Positions 8,289 through 17,443 of a DNA stretch of 64,000 nt are shown in pieces. Made by a program: the position numbers and the translations under genes. The DNA lies in NCBI GenBank assembly GCA_002407675.1, contig DHNW01000032.1, positions 124,001 to 188,000 on the forward strand. The letters run 5' to 3'. Source of the stretch: Ruminococcaceae bacterium UBA5406. Lineage in GTDB: Bacteria; Bacillota; Clostridia; Oscillospirales; Acutalibacteraceae. Numbering within the stretch: position 1 is the stretch's first letter; each line of letters starts with the position of its first letter. Under the pieces are notes generated by a model. It searched no databases. It was not told the DNA's origin and was given only the letters and a program-made list of their open reading frames with translations.

Positions 8289-9599
8289 CTATAAACCGGC
8301 CGACTGCTGAAGCATAGACAGGAAATCACCTGTACTGACCGCTGAAGCGCCGCCCACGCGGAACCAGCCCGCGCTGTTTTTGCGGTTCCCGGCTCCCTGC
8401 TGCTGTTGCTGCTGGGAAAACTGCTGCCCGGAACCGCCCTGCTGGGCATACCACTGGGCATTCGGATTTGTATTCTGCTCCGGCTTTGCGACCTGTACGG
8501 CCTGCCCGGACGAAGCATGAAGGATGGATCGGATTTCTCCCGAACTGGACATCAGCAGGCTTTGTGTTTTAGGATTGGAAGCCTCAATCACCACCGTCAG
8601 CATACCGCCTTCCGAAGACAGTTTTACCGAAACCCTGCCGAGCGACTGAGGATAAAGCTCGATCTGAAACTCCTGCTTCCCTTGTTTGATGCCGGCTGAA
8701 ACCGCGTCTGCCACCTGGCGCCCGGCAGATAATGAGTTGGTTTTCGCTCCGTCCGACGATACCTGAACCACGACTTTGCCGTCCGAGTAAAGGCTGGATA
8801 CGGACTGCGGCTGTGCCGCCGCTGCGGAATCGGTTTTTTTCTCCGCGGCCTTGACGCTGCCGGAACCCGCTTTCTCTGTTTCTGCCGTCCCAGCCGTCTG
8901 CCTGCTATTCTGAACGGCTTCAGCCGTCTGGGAAGGCTGCCCGGCGGTTTCCGGCTGTACGGCCGATCCGGAGGAACCCACAGCAGCCTTCACAGCCGAT
9001 TTTCCCTGCTGATCGGAACCTGCCTCCAAAGTGGATGGCTGTGCCTCCGCCTGCCCTGTTTTCATGGCCTGCGCCTGCACGTTCGAAAAGGTCTGGGGTT
9101 TCTCCGGCTGAGCAAGAGGCAAAGATGCCTCAGCTTTTTGGCCGGCCACACTGCTTTTCGGGTCCGGCGCCGCCTGCGAAGGAACCGACACCTGCTCTGC
9201 CTGAATGTCTGCCTGCTGCAGTCCAACCGCCTGCAGAGCGGAAAGTACCTCTGCATCCGATGCAGGCAGCGGGTTCAGCGGCAGATCCATACCCTGCGCT
9301 TCCGGCGCCGCCTGCGCGGCAGGGACGGGAGCGCCGTTCTGCGGAACCGATACGGCAGCCACCGTCACATTGGCGGAATCTGCCTTTTTGGATTCCGTGC
9401 TGTCGGATTTGTCCTCGGGCGTTTTTCCCGCATCCTGTTTCCCGCTCTCCGGCTTCTGCACCTTTGTATGGGAAACTTCTTGCAGGATTGTACTGAAACT
9501 GTCTGTTTCGGAATCCGCGCTGCCGGATTTTTGAACTGTGGAAACCTTCGCCGGCTGCGGTGTTTTTACCAAACTGATTTGCTGTACCATTTGTTTCAC
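8289..9599 (-). CDS. fliK: Flagellar hook-length control protein FliK
   Basis: This 436-residue protein has a long low-complexity N-terminal part rich in Ala, Gln, Ser, Lys and Pro (about residues 1-300) and a conserved Flg_hook C-domain: QEFQIELYPQSLGRVSVKL and VVIEASNPKTQSLL. The tail has a Gln run (SQQQQQQG). FliK acts as the molecular ruler that switches the export apparatus from hook to filament substrates. It lies between fliJ and flgD as usual. The repeat-like N-part makes homology weak outside the C-domain. Confidence 0.93.
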   Translation of the reverse strand: MKQMVQQISLVKTPQPAKVSTVQKSGSADSETDSFSTILQEVSHTKVQKPESGKQDAGKTPEDKSDSTESKKADSANVTVAAVSVPQNGAPVPAAQAAPEAQGMDLPLNPLPASDAEVLSALQAVGLQQADIQAEQVSVPSQAAPDPKSSVAGQKAEASLPLAQPEKPQTFSNVQAQAMKTGQAEAQPSTLEAGSDQQGKSAVKAAVGSSGSAVQPETAGQPSQTAEAVQNSRQTAGTAETEKAGSGSVKAAEKKTDSAAAAQPQSVSSLYSDGKVVVQVSSDGAKTNSLSAGRQVADAVSAGIKQGKQEFQIELYPQSLGRVSVKLSSEGGMLTVVIEASNPKTQSLLMSSSGEIRSILHASSGQAVQVAKPEQNTNPNAQWYAQQGGSGQQFSQQQQQQGAGNRKNSAGWFRVGGASAVSTGDFLSMLQQSAGL

Positions 9600-9622
9600 C
9601 TCCTTTCAGCGGAATTAAGCGG

Positions 9623-10063
9623 CTATTCTGCCGCGTTTTTTCTTCCCACGAATTCTTCAATAAACTTTTCCTGTTCCTTCCGATCCTGCGCCATATATTC
9701 CCCGTACTGTTTATCCCGCAGGCGCTCCAAACCGGAAATTCCGCTGTTCATCCGAACGATTTCTTTCTGTTTGGCTTGAATCTGTTTGAGGAGTTCCTGC
9801 TTTTGTTCAAAAAGCACTTGAACACGGTCGTTTAATTTAGCAAGATAGACTTTATATACGGCCACATTCCGCGGATCCAGCCCCGCTTTCAGCTTGCCGG
9901 CCAAATCCTGGTTCAAGCTGCCGAATTCCCGTTCAAGCCCGGTTATTTCTTCTTCCAGCTCCGTATGCGCCGCCTGAAGCCGCGCAAGTTCGTTTTTGTG
10001 CATCCCGAGGATCTGCCGCTTGTATCGAAGGACTTTTTCGAGGGAAAACACAAACTTTTTCAT
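9623..10063 (-). CDS. fliJ: Flagellar export chaperone/stalk protein FliJ
   Basis: This 146-residue protein is almost all charged helix with heptad patterns, starting MKKFVFSLEKVLRYKRQI, a typical FliJ opening. FliJ forms the coiled-coil stalk of the FliI ATPase ring and helps deliver substrates. It starts 4 bases after the fliI stop, and the adjacent genes fliI and fliK confirm the call; the coiled coil alone would not. Confidence 0.93.
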   Translation of the reverse strand: MKKFVFSLEKVLRYKRQILGMHKNELARLQAAHTELEEEITGLEREFGSLNQDLAGKLKAGLDPRNVAVYKVYLAKLNDRVQVLFEQKQELLKQIQAKQKEIVRMNSGISGLERLRDKQYGEYMAQDRKEQEKFIEEFVGRKNAAE

Positions 10064-10067
10064 AGCA

Positions 10068-11378
10068 TCAGACTGCCTTCATCAATTTTTCGGTTTCCTC
10101 CGCCGAGAAAGACTCGTCTACCTTCTGCTGAAGGAAGCTGTTAATCGCGTCAATTTTTCCAACGGCTTCGTCCAGCTTTTTGTTGACCCCCGGTTTGTAG
10201 GCGCCAATGGAAATGAGGTCATAGTTTTGGTAATATACGGAAAGCAGATTCCGGATCCGGGCCGCCAGCGCCTGATGCTCCGGCGTTGTTATATCCGTCA
10301 TCAGCCTGGAAATGCTTGCATTCACGTCTATGGCCGGATAATGGTTCCGGTTAGCCAGCGAACGGGACAGGACAATATGACCATCCAGAATTCCGCGGAC
10401 TGTATCCGCAATCGGCTCGTTTGTGTCGTCGCCTTCTACCAAAACGGTGTAGATGCCCGTAATCGAACCCGTCTTGAAATTTCCGCTCCGTTCCAGGAGC
10501 TTCGGCAGCGCAGCATAAATTGAAGGTGTGTATCCGCGGGCAATAGGGGGTTCCCCGGCAGCCAATCCGATCTCCCGCTGAGCCATGGCAAAACGGGTCA
10601 GGGAATCCATCATTAAAAGCACATCTTTGCCCTGGTCACGGAAATACTCCGCGACAGCGGTCGCCACGGAAGGGCATTTAGCCCGGAACATGGCAGGCTG
10701 GTCCGAAGTTGCGATTACCAGCACCGAACGCGCAAGCCCCTTGGGGCCGAGATCCTTTTCAATGAATTCCTTGACTTCACGGCCTCTTTCTCCCACGAGC
10801 GCAATCACGTTGACGTCCGACTCAACATTTTTCGCAATCATGCCCATCAGCGTGCTTTTCCCCACGCCGCTGCCGGCAAAGATTCCCATCCTCTGCCCTT
10901 TTCCAATAGTCAGCATCCCGTCGATTGCCTTGATGCCGTAATGCAGCGGCTCGCTGATGCGGGGCCTGTCCAGCGGATTAGTATAGGATGCATCTATATC
11001 ATAATACTGCCGGGGATGGAAACTGCCCAGCCCGTCGATCGGCCGGCCTATGGCGTCTATAGTGCGCCCGATAAGGAAATCCCCCACCGGGACGCGCAGC
11101 CGGTGCCCTGTGTTTTCCACCAGGCTGCCCAGGCCGATTCCGCTTACGTCGCCGTAAGCCATCAGCAGGGTGTTTCCGTCCTTAAAACCGACAACCTCCG
11201 TGATGACCCCCTTAGAATCGGCCGTGCGGCCGACCACGCAGATCTCGCCGATTTTTGCGCGGATGCCCGTTGCTTCCACCATCATACCGGTGATATTTTT
11301 CACTTTTCCCATGTAGCGAAGCGGGTTGATCTTCGGAACCGCACGGCATGCAGCTTTTAGGTCCACCATATTTTCCAC
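10068..11378 (-). CDS. fliI: Flagellum-specific export ATPase FliI
   Basis: This 436-residue protein resembles the F1-ATPase beta subunit. It shows the Walker A motif GIFAGSGVGKSTL (about residues 163-175), ALVGERGREVKEF, the Walker B strand DVLLMMDSLTRFAMAQREI and the P-loop ATPase signature PSIYAALPKLLERSG. FliI powers unfolding and loading of export substrates at the base of the flagellum. It lies between fliH (its regulator) and fliJ (its stalk). Confidence 0.98.
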   Translation of the reverse strand: MENMVDLKAACRAVPKINPLRYMGKVKNITGMMVEATGIRAKIGEICVVGRTADSKGVITEVVGFKDGNTLLMAYGDVSGIGLGSLVENTGHRLRVPVGDFLIGRTIDAIGRPIDGLGSFHPRQYYDIDASYTNPLDRPRISEPLHYGIKAIDGMLTIGKGQRMGIFAGSGVGKSTLMGMIAKNVESDVNVIALVGERGREVKEFIEKDLGPKGLARSVLVIATSDQPAMFRAKCPSVATAVAEYFRDQGKDVLLMMDSLTRFAMAQREIGLAAGEPPIARGYTPSIYAALPKLLERSGNFKTGSITGIYTVLVEGDDTNEPIADTVRGILDGHIVLSRSLANRNHYPAIDVNASISRLMTDITTPEHQALAARIRNLLSVYYQNYDLISIGAYKPGVNKKLDEAVGKIDAINSFLQQKVDESFSAEETEKLMKAV

Positions 11379-11393
11379 CTCTTTGCAGGATTT

Positions 11394-12221
11394 CTACGAA
11401 TTTTCTGATTCCATAGCTGTAGTAATTTCTGATTTAATCTTTTTCAGCTGGCTGCTGACACCTGCGTCGATAACCTGATCGGGCATTTCCAGCACGCATC
11501 CCCCGTCGTCAAGGCCGCTCGACGGAATAACCTTGACATTGTCGGAAATGCCTTTCAAGTCATCCACAATGCTGTTATCGGCTTTCAGCAGGATGTCTGC
11601 CGTATCTTTGGAAACATAAATGCGGACCCATCCCTGATTTCGATAAGCATCCATAGCATTCAGGATGATGGAGCGCATGGCCCCATCGTCAATTTCGAGA
11701 TCTTTTTTCAGAATAGCTTTGGCGATGGCAATTGCCAGGTTCTGTAAGTCGTCTTGAAATTCCTGGAGGATTCGGGTTTTGGACTGCTCCACTTCCTCGA
11801 TCATCCGGCCCAGCTCCTGAAGGCTTTTCTGATTATCCGATTCGGCTTTTTTTATGCCTTCGCTCTGGCCGGCACGGTATCCAGCCTCATATCCGGCCTC
11901 TTTCCCCCGGGCCGAACCTTCCGCATATCCTTCGGAGTAGCCGCGCTTCTTCTCGGCGGCGGATTCTTTCGCAATGGTGTTCCGGGCCTGCTCGGTCTGG
12001 CGCGCACTGTACCCTTCGGCCGAATCAATGATCTGCTTCGCCCTATGGAAAGCTTTCTCCATAGTCTGCCGGGTATATTCGTCGGCATTCTGCCATGGCA
12101 CAGACGGAGCATCCTGCGGGACATCGATTCCCGGCTCTCCGCAGGGTGGTGATCCGCCGGTGGATACAGGCGGGCCCGAGCGGATTTCACCCGCTTTGAT
12201 CACCCTACTCAATAATCTCAT
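11394..12221 (-). CDS. fliH: Flagellar export ATPase regulator FliH
   Basis: The start is set at 12221 (MRLLSRVIKAGEI), since most FliH proteins begin this way; the frame is open to 12239. The 275-residue protein has a Glu/Lys/Ala-rich coiled-coil middle with a glycine-rich repeat (GYAEGSARGKEAGYEAGYRAG; Gly every fourth residue, a FliH/YscL trait), then a VHA-E-like C-domain. FliH holds FliI in an inactive state and docks it at the C ring. It overlaps the end of fliG by 17 bases. Confidence 0.93.
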   Translation of the reverse strand: MRLLSRVIKAGEIRSGPPVSTGGSPPCGEPGIDVPQDAPSVPWQNADEYTRQTMEKAFHRAKQIIDSAEGYSARQTEQARNTIAKESAAEKKRGYSEGYAEGSARGKEAGYEAGYRAGQSEGIKKAESDNQKSLQELGRMIEEVEQSKTRILQEFQDDLQNLAIAIAKAILKKDLEIDDGAMRSIILNAMDAYRNQGWVRIYVSKDTADILLKADNSIVDDLKGISDNVKVIPSSGLDDGGCVLEMPDQVIDAGVSSQLKKIKSEITTAMESENS

Positions 12222-13212
12222 CCTTCCCGCCTTTTGCAATAACCAGCTCGCCTTCGCTCTCCAAACGCCGGATCACTCCGACTATGCGCTGCTGCGCGTC
12301 TTCAACATCTCTCAGGCGGACATTATGCGTATATTCGAGGTCGGAACGGATAGTTTCGCCAGAACGGGTGGACATATTCTTGAAAATGACGTCGCTGACT
12401 TCTTTGTTGGCCCCCTTGAGGGCATACACAAGATCTTTGGAGTCCACTTCACGCAGAAAGCGCTGAATGGACATATCGTCCAGTGTGACGATATCTTCGA
12501 AAACGAACATTTTTTTTCGGATTTCCTCCGAAAGTTCGGCATCTTTGCGGTTCAGTTCGTCGAAAATCGTCTTCTCGTTGGTGCGGTCCATATTGTTCAT
12601 CACGTCGGCTGCATAGTTTACACCGCCGAACTGCGTGAAATCCACATCGTAAACATTGGAGAATTTATCGGCCAGATTGTTCTCAACGATTTTGATCACA
12701 TCCGGCGGCGTACGGTCCATGGTGGCGATACGCTGCACAACTTCCACCTGTTTGTCCGGCGGAAGCTCCGAAATTACCGCGGCGGCCTGATCCGGCCGTG
12801 CATAAGAGAGAATCAGCGCAATAGTCTGCGGGTGCTCGTTCTGAATGGTGGTCAAAAGGTTCTTGCTGTCGGCGTTTCTCAGAAAATCGAATTCTTTTGA
12901 GCGCAGGGATTTCGTCACGCGGTCCAGAAGGGTCGTCGCCGCCTGTGGCCCGTAGGCCTTTTCCAAGACATTGCGGGCGTACTCCACGCCGCCGTCGGTA
13001 ATGACTTTCTGGGTCAGGCAGAGCTGGTAAAAATCCTTCAGGATTCCTTCCATATCGTCCTGAGACACCCGTGTCATGCGGGCGATTTCGTAGGTGAGCT
13101 GCTCAACCTCGTCTTCCTGAAGATATTTATAAATTTTAGACGCGGTGTCAGTCCCCAGCGCCACAATTACGGCTGCGGCTTTCTGCGGGCCGGTGATTTT
13201 CTCAACCGCCAT
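12205..13212 (-). CDS. fliG: Flagellar motor switch protein FliG
   Basis: This 335-residue protein has full length. The N-terminal domain (GPQKAAAVIVALG) binds FliF; the middle domain carries HPQTIALILSY, the EHPQ motif; the C-terminal domain (FVFEDIVTLDDMSIQRFLREVD) contains the charged helix that meets MotA to make torque. It overlaps fliF by 11 bases at its start and fliH at its end. Confidence 0.98.
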   Translation of the reverse strand: MAVEKITGPQKAAAVIVALGTDTASKIYKYLQEDEVEQLTYEIARMTRVSQDDMEGILKDFYQLCLTQKVITDGGVEYARNVLEKAYGPQAATTLLDRVTKSLRSKEFDFLRNADSKNLLTTIQNEHPQTIALILSYARPDQAAAVISELPPDKQVEVVQRIATMDRTPPDVIKIVENNLADKFSNVYDVDFTQFGGVNYAADVMNNMDRTNEKTIFDELNRKDAELSEEIRKKMFVFEDIVTLDDMSIQRFLREVDSKDLVYALKGANKEVSDVIFKNMSTRSGETIRSDLEYTHNVRLRDVEDAQQRIVGVIRRLESEGELVIAKGGKDEIIE

Positions 13213-14845
13213 GCTTATCGCCTCCCTTAAGCCAGCTGCGGATCAGCTGGGCAGCGATTTCTGGATTGTTTGATGAAAAATCCGTCAGCTGCTTCTTCAG
13301 TTCGGCGTCTTTGGCACCCATGGCATTCCGGGCCTGTTCAATAGATTCCTTCGTAGCATCCGGGACGGCCCCGCCGGGAGCCCCCGCTTCTTCTTCGCCG
13401 GGCTGCAGCGGCATGGCAGCCGCTTCCACGTCCGGTTCCAGCTTGGCCATCAGCATCTGGGCCTTTTTCTTTCGGTGTTTTGCCGCCAGCAGAACAATCA
13501 GCAAAATCAGAAGAAGCAGGCATATGCCGCCCACTGCCAGGATGACCGGATTCTGCAGCACCTCCGGCAAAACGGAGGTCTGCATTGCTTCCGAAGCAGC
13601 AGACTGCTCCGGCAGCGCCGAGGCCATTACAGCCACTTTATCTGGGTCTACGGCGGCAGCTTTGGCAATCAGATTGGTCAAATCTGCCTTTTTGGCAGCC
13701 GTCATTGCGTCCGTGCGGATTACAACAGCCACTGAAAGGTCGTCCAGTGAAGCTGCGTCGCTCTGCACCTGTTCTTCCACATGGTTGACCAGATAATTAT
13801 AGGTTTTCTTGTCCCGTGTTGTGATAACGTTTCCGTTTACGGTGACGCCCGGATAGGTGGTGGTTGTGTCTGAGTTCGTTGTCGTACCCGCAACGCCGCC
13901 CCCGCTGCTGGCCCCCTCGCGGGTCATTTCCTCTTCTTCCGTGGACTGGCTCACAATCCCCTTGCCTTCACTCGTGGAGGGGGTGTAAGTGACAATATCC
14001 TGGATTTTTTTATCGAGATCCATCTTGCTTTTAACGCTGACGCTGATATTGCTGGTGCCGTAGGTGCTTGCCAGAAGAGACCGGATCTTATCCTGGATAT
14101 TGTCTTCATACTGTTTTTCAATTTTCATCTTGAATTCAGAAAGGGTGATCTGCTGGGACTGGGATTCATCCTGGCTGGAACCGGAAAGTTCTTCCATTGA
14201 TGAGCCGTCGATCACAGAGACATTCTCCGTTTTCATCCCCGGCACACTTTTGGAAACCAGCTGCTTAATCCCGTTAACCTGCTTTGCTGAAAGGGTTTTT
14301 CCGGCCTTCAGCCGGACAGCCACCGAAGCAGCAGCGGCCGTTTTGTCGTCGTCCCAGGCATAATTCCCGCTTGTGGGAATGCTGATATTGACATAGGCGG
14401 TATCCACCGGGTTCAGAGTCCGGATTACCGCCTGGAGGCGGTCCTGAAGCTGGTACTGGTTAATAATTTTCAGTTCTTCATCCGTGGTCATTGCTCCGAC
14501 GTTCTTGGTGAAAAAATCGTAGTTCGGCGCTGATTTCGGGTAGCCTTCATTTGAAAGCTCCATCCGAACGGAATCTTCCTTGTCTTTGGCCACATAAATC
14601 GTGTTTCCGTCGTTTTTGCAGGGGATGTCTTCTTTCTGCAGCTCTGTCATAACCGCCTTGGCTTCGTCGGAGTTGAGCCCATCGTACAGAACGGAGTATT
14701 GCGTTCTGTTCATCAAAAGGCTTAAAACGGCTGCCAGCACAACAATCCCGCCCAGCACCGCCGCAAATATTTTTTTGTTCCGTTTTGACTGCCCGGCCCA
14801 GAAATTTTTGACCGGATCAAGATACTTCTTTAGTTGATCATTCAT
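13202..14845 (-). CDS. fliF: Flagellar MS-ring protein FliF
   Basis: This 547-residue protein has an N-terminal membrane segment (about residues 26-46), a large YscJ/FliF ring-building region (TQYSVLYDGLNSDEAKAVM; VDTAYVNISIP), a Ser/Thr/Gly-rich central linker (about residues 300-330), a second membrane segment (about 438-460), and a C-terminal FliG-binding tail ending in EIAAQLIRSWLK. It forms the membrane base on which the C ring and export gate are built. Confidence 0.98.
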   Translation of the reverse strand: MNDQLKKYLDPVKNFWAGQSKRNKKIFAAVLGGIVVLAAVLSLLMNRTQYSVLYDGLNSDEAKAVMTELQKEDIPCKNDGNTIYVAKDKEDSVRMELSNEGYPKSAPNYDFFTKNVGAMTTDEELKIINQYQLQDRLQAVIRTLNPVDTAYVNISIPTSGNYAWDDDKTAAAASVAVRLKAGKTLSAKQVNGIKQLVSKSVPGMKTENVSVIDGSSMEELSGSSQDESQSQQITLSEFKMKIEKQYEDNIQDKIRSLLASTYGTSNISVSVKSKMDLDKKIQDIVTYTPSTSEGKGIVSQSTEEEEMTREGASSGGGVAGTTTNSDTTTTYPGVTVNGNVITTRDKKTYNYLVNHVEEQVQSDAASLDDLSVAVVIRTDAMTAAKKADLTNLIAKAAAVDPDKVAVMASALPEQSAASEAMQTSVLPEVLQNPVILAVGGICLLLLILLIVLLAAKHRKKKAQMLMAKLEPDVEAAAMPLQPGEEEAGAPGGAVPDATKESIEQARNAMGAKDAELKKQLTDFSSNNPEIAAQLIRSWLKGGDKHGG

Positions 14846-14896
14846 GAAACCGTGTCTTCCGCCCTTCCCATCAAGAGTAAATCAGGAACCGCTGAT

Positions 14897-15214
14897 TCAG
14901 ACGCTGGTATTCATAATTTCCTTATAGGCGTCAAGCAGCTTATTCCGCAGTTCCACCACAAGGTCGAGTGAAAGGCTCGCCTTTTTAGAGGCAATCATAA
15001 TATCATGCAGATTGTCGGATTTTCCTGTAACCATATCAGAAATCTTGTTTTGGTAATTTGAGTCAGCCTGCTGAGCGCTGGAAACCGCGTCCTGAAACAT
15101 CGTCTGAAACGGAATGGCGACGCTGGTGCGCCCCTCACTCGTTTTCTGGACGCCCTGCAAGGCGCTCAGAGAGTCAATCTTCTGCAAAGGCTGAATGGGT
15201 TTTATTGCAGTCAT
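14897..15214 (-). CDS. fliE: Flagellar hook-basal body protein FliE
   Basis: This 105-residue protein has the family C terminus HDIMIASKKASLSLDLVVELRNKLLDAYKEIMN, here shown only in parts (HDIMIASKKAS; ELRNKLLDAYKEIMN), typical of FliE. FliE joins the MS ring to the proximal rod. It lies 4 bases after flgC and before fliF, the conserved order flgB-flgC-fliE-fliF. Confidence 0.96.
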   Translation of the reverse strand: MTAIKPIQPLQKIDSLSALQGVQKTSEGRTSVAIPFQTMFQDAVSSAQQADSNYQNKISDMVTGKSDNLHDIMIASKKASLSLDLVVELRNKLLDAYKEIMNTSV

Positions 15215-15218
15215 TCTG

Positions 15219-15668
15219 TCACTTTCCTATCTCCAGCGCACGGCTGGCCATATTCTTCACAGCGTCCAAAGCCGTCAGGTTGGCACTGTACGCCCGTGTA
15301 ACCGCCATCATATCCACGGTTTCCTTAATCATATTGACATTGGGTTTCTCCACATATCCCTGTGCGTTGGCGTCTGGGTTTGACGGATCATATTCTTCTT
15401 TAAAAGGGGTCTGGTCTTCCACAATTTTTGTGACCTTGACGCCCTTCGGAACCGTCGTCTCCCCGTCTGAAAGTTCCCCGTCCAGCATGGAGCGGAATGT
15501 GTTTTTCCCGTCTGCGCACTGGTACACCGCCATTTTTCTGCGGTACGGCCCGCCGGAATCTGTGCGCGTAGTTTCTGCATTGGCAATGTTTTCGGAAATA
15601 AGGTCCATCCGCAGCCTGCTCGCCGTCAGGGCGGATCCGCTGATATCAAGCGAATTTAAAAATGCCAT
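15219..15668 (-). CDS. flgC: Flagellar proximal rod protein FlgC
   Basis: The start at 15668 (MAFLNSLDISGSALTASRLRM) is chosen because GGAGGTG lies about 9 bases upstream; an 8-residue longer form is less likely. The 149-residue protein has the rod signature SENIANAETTRT and a C terminus VNMIKETVDMMAVTRAYSAN. It is part of the proximal rod with FlgB, FlgF and FlgG-type proteins. Confidence 0.96.
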   Translation of the reverse strand: MAFLNSLDISGSALTASRLRMDLISENIANAETTRTDSGGPYRRKMAVYQCADGKNTFRSMLDGELSDGETTVPKGVKVTKIVEDQTPFKEEYDPSNPDANAQGYVEKPNVNMIKETVDMMAVTRAYSANLTALDAVKNMASRALEIGK

Positions 15669-15695
15669 TGAAAATGGGCACCTCCCTGCCAAACA

Positions 15696-16085
15696 TTATT
15701 TGGAATTTCCGGTCACGGCCGTTTCCAGCCTGGAATAGGAATCGGTCATTGCCTGCGCGGCATATGAATAATTCAGCACCGTGCGCGCCATTTCAAGATT
15801 CTGCTGCTCCAGATCCACGCCGTTGCCGTCTGCCCGGTACTGCTCGTCTTTTTCCTCCGCTGTAACCGGCTTTACGTTTTTGATGCTGTCTGCCAAAGCG
15901 GCCGGCGAACTGCTGCCGGCGTCAGAAAGCAGGCCCCGGAGCTGATTTTCAAAAGAAACGCTTTTATTCTTATAGCCGGGAGTTTCGTAGTTTGCAAGAT
16001 TATCCGAAATCGCCCGCTGCCTCACCCACAGACCGTCCAGGTCTTTTTGCAGCAGTTCGGTAGAAATATTGTCTAGCCAATACAT
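15696..16085 (-). CDS. flgB: Flagellar proximal rod protein FlgB
   Basis: The start is set at 16085 (MYWLDNISTELLQKDLDGLW), with GGGGGA 8 bases upstream; the frame is open for another 17 codons to 16136 but these resemble leader sequence. The 129-residue protein carries RQRAISDNLANYETPGYK, the rod protein signature. It is the first gene of the 22-gene motility operon seen here. Confidence 0.94.
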   Translation of the reverse strand: MYWLDNISTELLQKDLDGLWVRQRAISDNLANYETPGYKNKSVSFENQLRGLLSDAGSSSPAALADSIKNVKPVTAEEKDEQYRADGNGVDLEQQNLEMARTVLNYSYAAQAMTDSYSRLETAVTGNSK

Positions 16086-16253
16086 TCCCAAAATCCCCCT
16101 TTTCGCTTTCATCATTATGCTATTATGCTGATTCATTTTTGAAAACGGCTGACCTGAAAATCCGTATCAGATAAAAAGCTGACATTTTGAAAATTTTAGA
16201 ACATAGAAAAAGAAAAAAGTGATATTCTTTTTGCCATATTTTATCTAATTTCT

Positions 16254-16282
16254 ATTATTGTACATTAAACGACAAAAGTCAA
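16254..16282 (-). promoter_or_regulatory. Sigma-A-like promoter of the flgB operon
   Basis: On the minus strand, TTGACT (16282-16277), a 17-base spacer and AATAAT (16259-16254) make a good housekeeping promoter. Transcription would begin near 16247, leaving a leader of about 160 bases before the flgB ATG. The leader is AT-rich; I see no GEMM (c-di-GMP) aptamer in it. Confidence 0.7.
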
Positions 16283-16502
16283 TATTTTCTGACATCTTTT
16301 TATAAAAAAAACAAGCGGTTTGTTTGTACATATTTTATAAATCCAGCGCACTTTTTGTTGGAATATTTTATCAATTTTATTTTTATTTACCAAAAATACG
16401 GTGGTTTTGCTCCTAAACGGTCATAAAATAATTTTAGCAGACATATAAATCCAAATTATCTATCTGAAGGCGTATGCAGTAAAAACGGAATACAGAATGC
16501 AC
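16283..16502. other. AT-rich divergent spacer between early and late flagellar operons
   Basis: This stretch separates the two divergent flagellar promoters. It is strongly AT-rich with A/T runs. I see no open frame with a ribosome site, no strong hairpin followed by T residues, and no clear operator. It may hold binding sites for a motility regulator not identified here. Confidence 0.5.
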
Positions 16503-16529
16503 TAAACTTTTTTCACAAAATGCCGATAA
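16503..16529 (+). promoter_or_regulatory. Sigma-28 promoter of the flgM operon
   Basis: TAAA (16503-16506), exactly 15 bases, then GCCGATAA (16522-16529) match the flagellar sigma-28 (SigD/FliA) consensus with no mismatch. Start of transcription is expected near 16536, so the leader before the flgM ATG at 16552 would be only about 16 bases and the message would begin inside or next to the AAAGGAGGTG ribosome site. Confidence 0.9.
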
Positions 16530-16551
16530 TGGTAAAGGAGGTGAAAAGTGC

Positions 16552-16875
16552 ATGATCATTACAGGTGCGGAATACGGCGTAAATTTCTACCGGACCTCCC
16601 GCCCCATGGGAAAATCGGATCCCGCCGTACCCGGAGTTTCAGGCACCGGAAAAGGAAAATCGGTCTTTGGATCGGTGAACGGCAAAACGGATCGGGTTGA
16701 ATTTTCAAACCGTCCGGACGGCAGCGGGTCCTTTCTGAGTGAAATTAAAAAGGAACTGGTGGAAAGTGTGGACCGCAGCACCGATCCGGCCCGGCTGAAT
16801 ACCCTGAAAAGCCATATCGAAAGCGGGCGCTACACCGTGGATTCCGCCGAAATGGCGCGCATCCTCTCAGAATGA
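16552..16875 (+). CDS. flgM: Anti-sigma-28 factor FlgM
   Basis: This 107-residue protein has a disordered, Gly/Ser/Lys-rich N-terminal half and the FlgM C-domain: RLNTLKSHIESGRYTVDSAEMARILSE. FlgM holds sigma-28 inactive until the hook is complete, then is exported. AAAGGAGGTG 8-9 bases upstream fixes the start. It is first in an operon with flgN, flgK and flgL, and has its own sigma-28 promoter, giving the usual feedback loop. Confidence 0.95.
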   Translation: MIITGAEYGVNFYRTSRPMGKSDPAVPGVSGTGKGKSVFGSVNGKTDRVEFSNRPDGSGSFLSEIKKELVESVDRSTDPARLNTLKSHIESGRYTVDSAEMARILSE

Positions 16876-16920
16876 TACAAACAGCTTACAGACGTCCTGC
16901 GGAAGGGATGATTATATAAA

Positions 16921-17400
16921 ATGGAGAAAGAAACTTCTGACCGCCTGATTTCCTTTTTAGAAGGGATGCTCCCTTTTTACCGGAAATTTCTGGAGGTTGA
17001 AACAAACAAATATCAGGATCTTGCCGCTGGAAAGCTGGATTCGCTCAATGCGCATGTCCGGCGCGAAGAGGCTTTTGTGCTGAAAGCGCGCGGAATGGAG
17101 CAGGAACGCCAGCGCCTGCTGGAAGAAGCGGGCCTCGGCGGAAAAACGTTCCGCGAATCGATCCCGTTCTTCCCCGCCGAAGAAAAAGACCGGCTGGAAA
17201 AACTCTACCGGGATCTTTCCGGGACTGTCGGGCAGATCCGCGCCGTAAACTCCAAAAACAGCAGCCTGACCCGGCTGAAGCTGGGGCAAATTTCCCAGAT
17301 TCTGTCCCGGCTGGAAAATAACCCGGAGCTGAAACGGATTTACGGAGAGAAACTGAATGCGGCCGCTCCGGCCGATTCGTTCTATTCCAAAAAAGTATAG
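16921..17400 (+). CDS. flgN: FlgN family export chaperone
   Basis: This 159-residue protein is a charged, helical chain starting MEKETSDRLISFLEGMLPFYRKFL, with many Leu heptads and no membrane segment. It lies between flgM and flgK, where the FlgK/FlgL chaperone FlgN (YvyG) is always found. FlgN keeps hook-filament junction proteins export-ready. Sequence similarity in this family is low, so position carries much of the weight. Confidence 0.9.
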   Translation: MEKETSDRLISFLEGMLPFYRKFLEVETNKYQDLAAGKLDSLNAHVRREEAFVLKARGMEQERQRLLEEAGLGGKTFRESIPFFPAEEKDRLEKLYRDLSGTVGQIRAVNSKNSSLTRLKLGQISQILSRLENNPELKRIYGEKLNAAAPADSFYSKKV

Positions 17401-17443
17401 AGGCCGGCGGAATGACAGAAAACGGGAAAAGGGGACGTAAACC

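Noticed and set aside
8264..8518. 85-codon in-frame extension of FlgD
   Set aside because: It overlaps fliK and is low complexity; AAAGGAGG marks the start at 8263.
9035..9779. Long frames on the plus strand across fliK and fliJ
   Set aside because: They are mirror frames of low-complexity coding sequence with no ribosome site or family match.
16086..16250. c-di-GMP (GEMM) riboswitch before flgB
   Set aside because: Clostridioides difficile has one here, but no GEMM-like core or tetraloop-receptor pattern is visible in this AT-rich leader.
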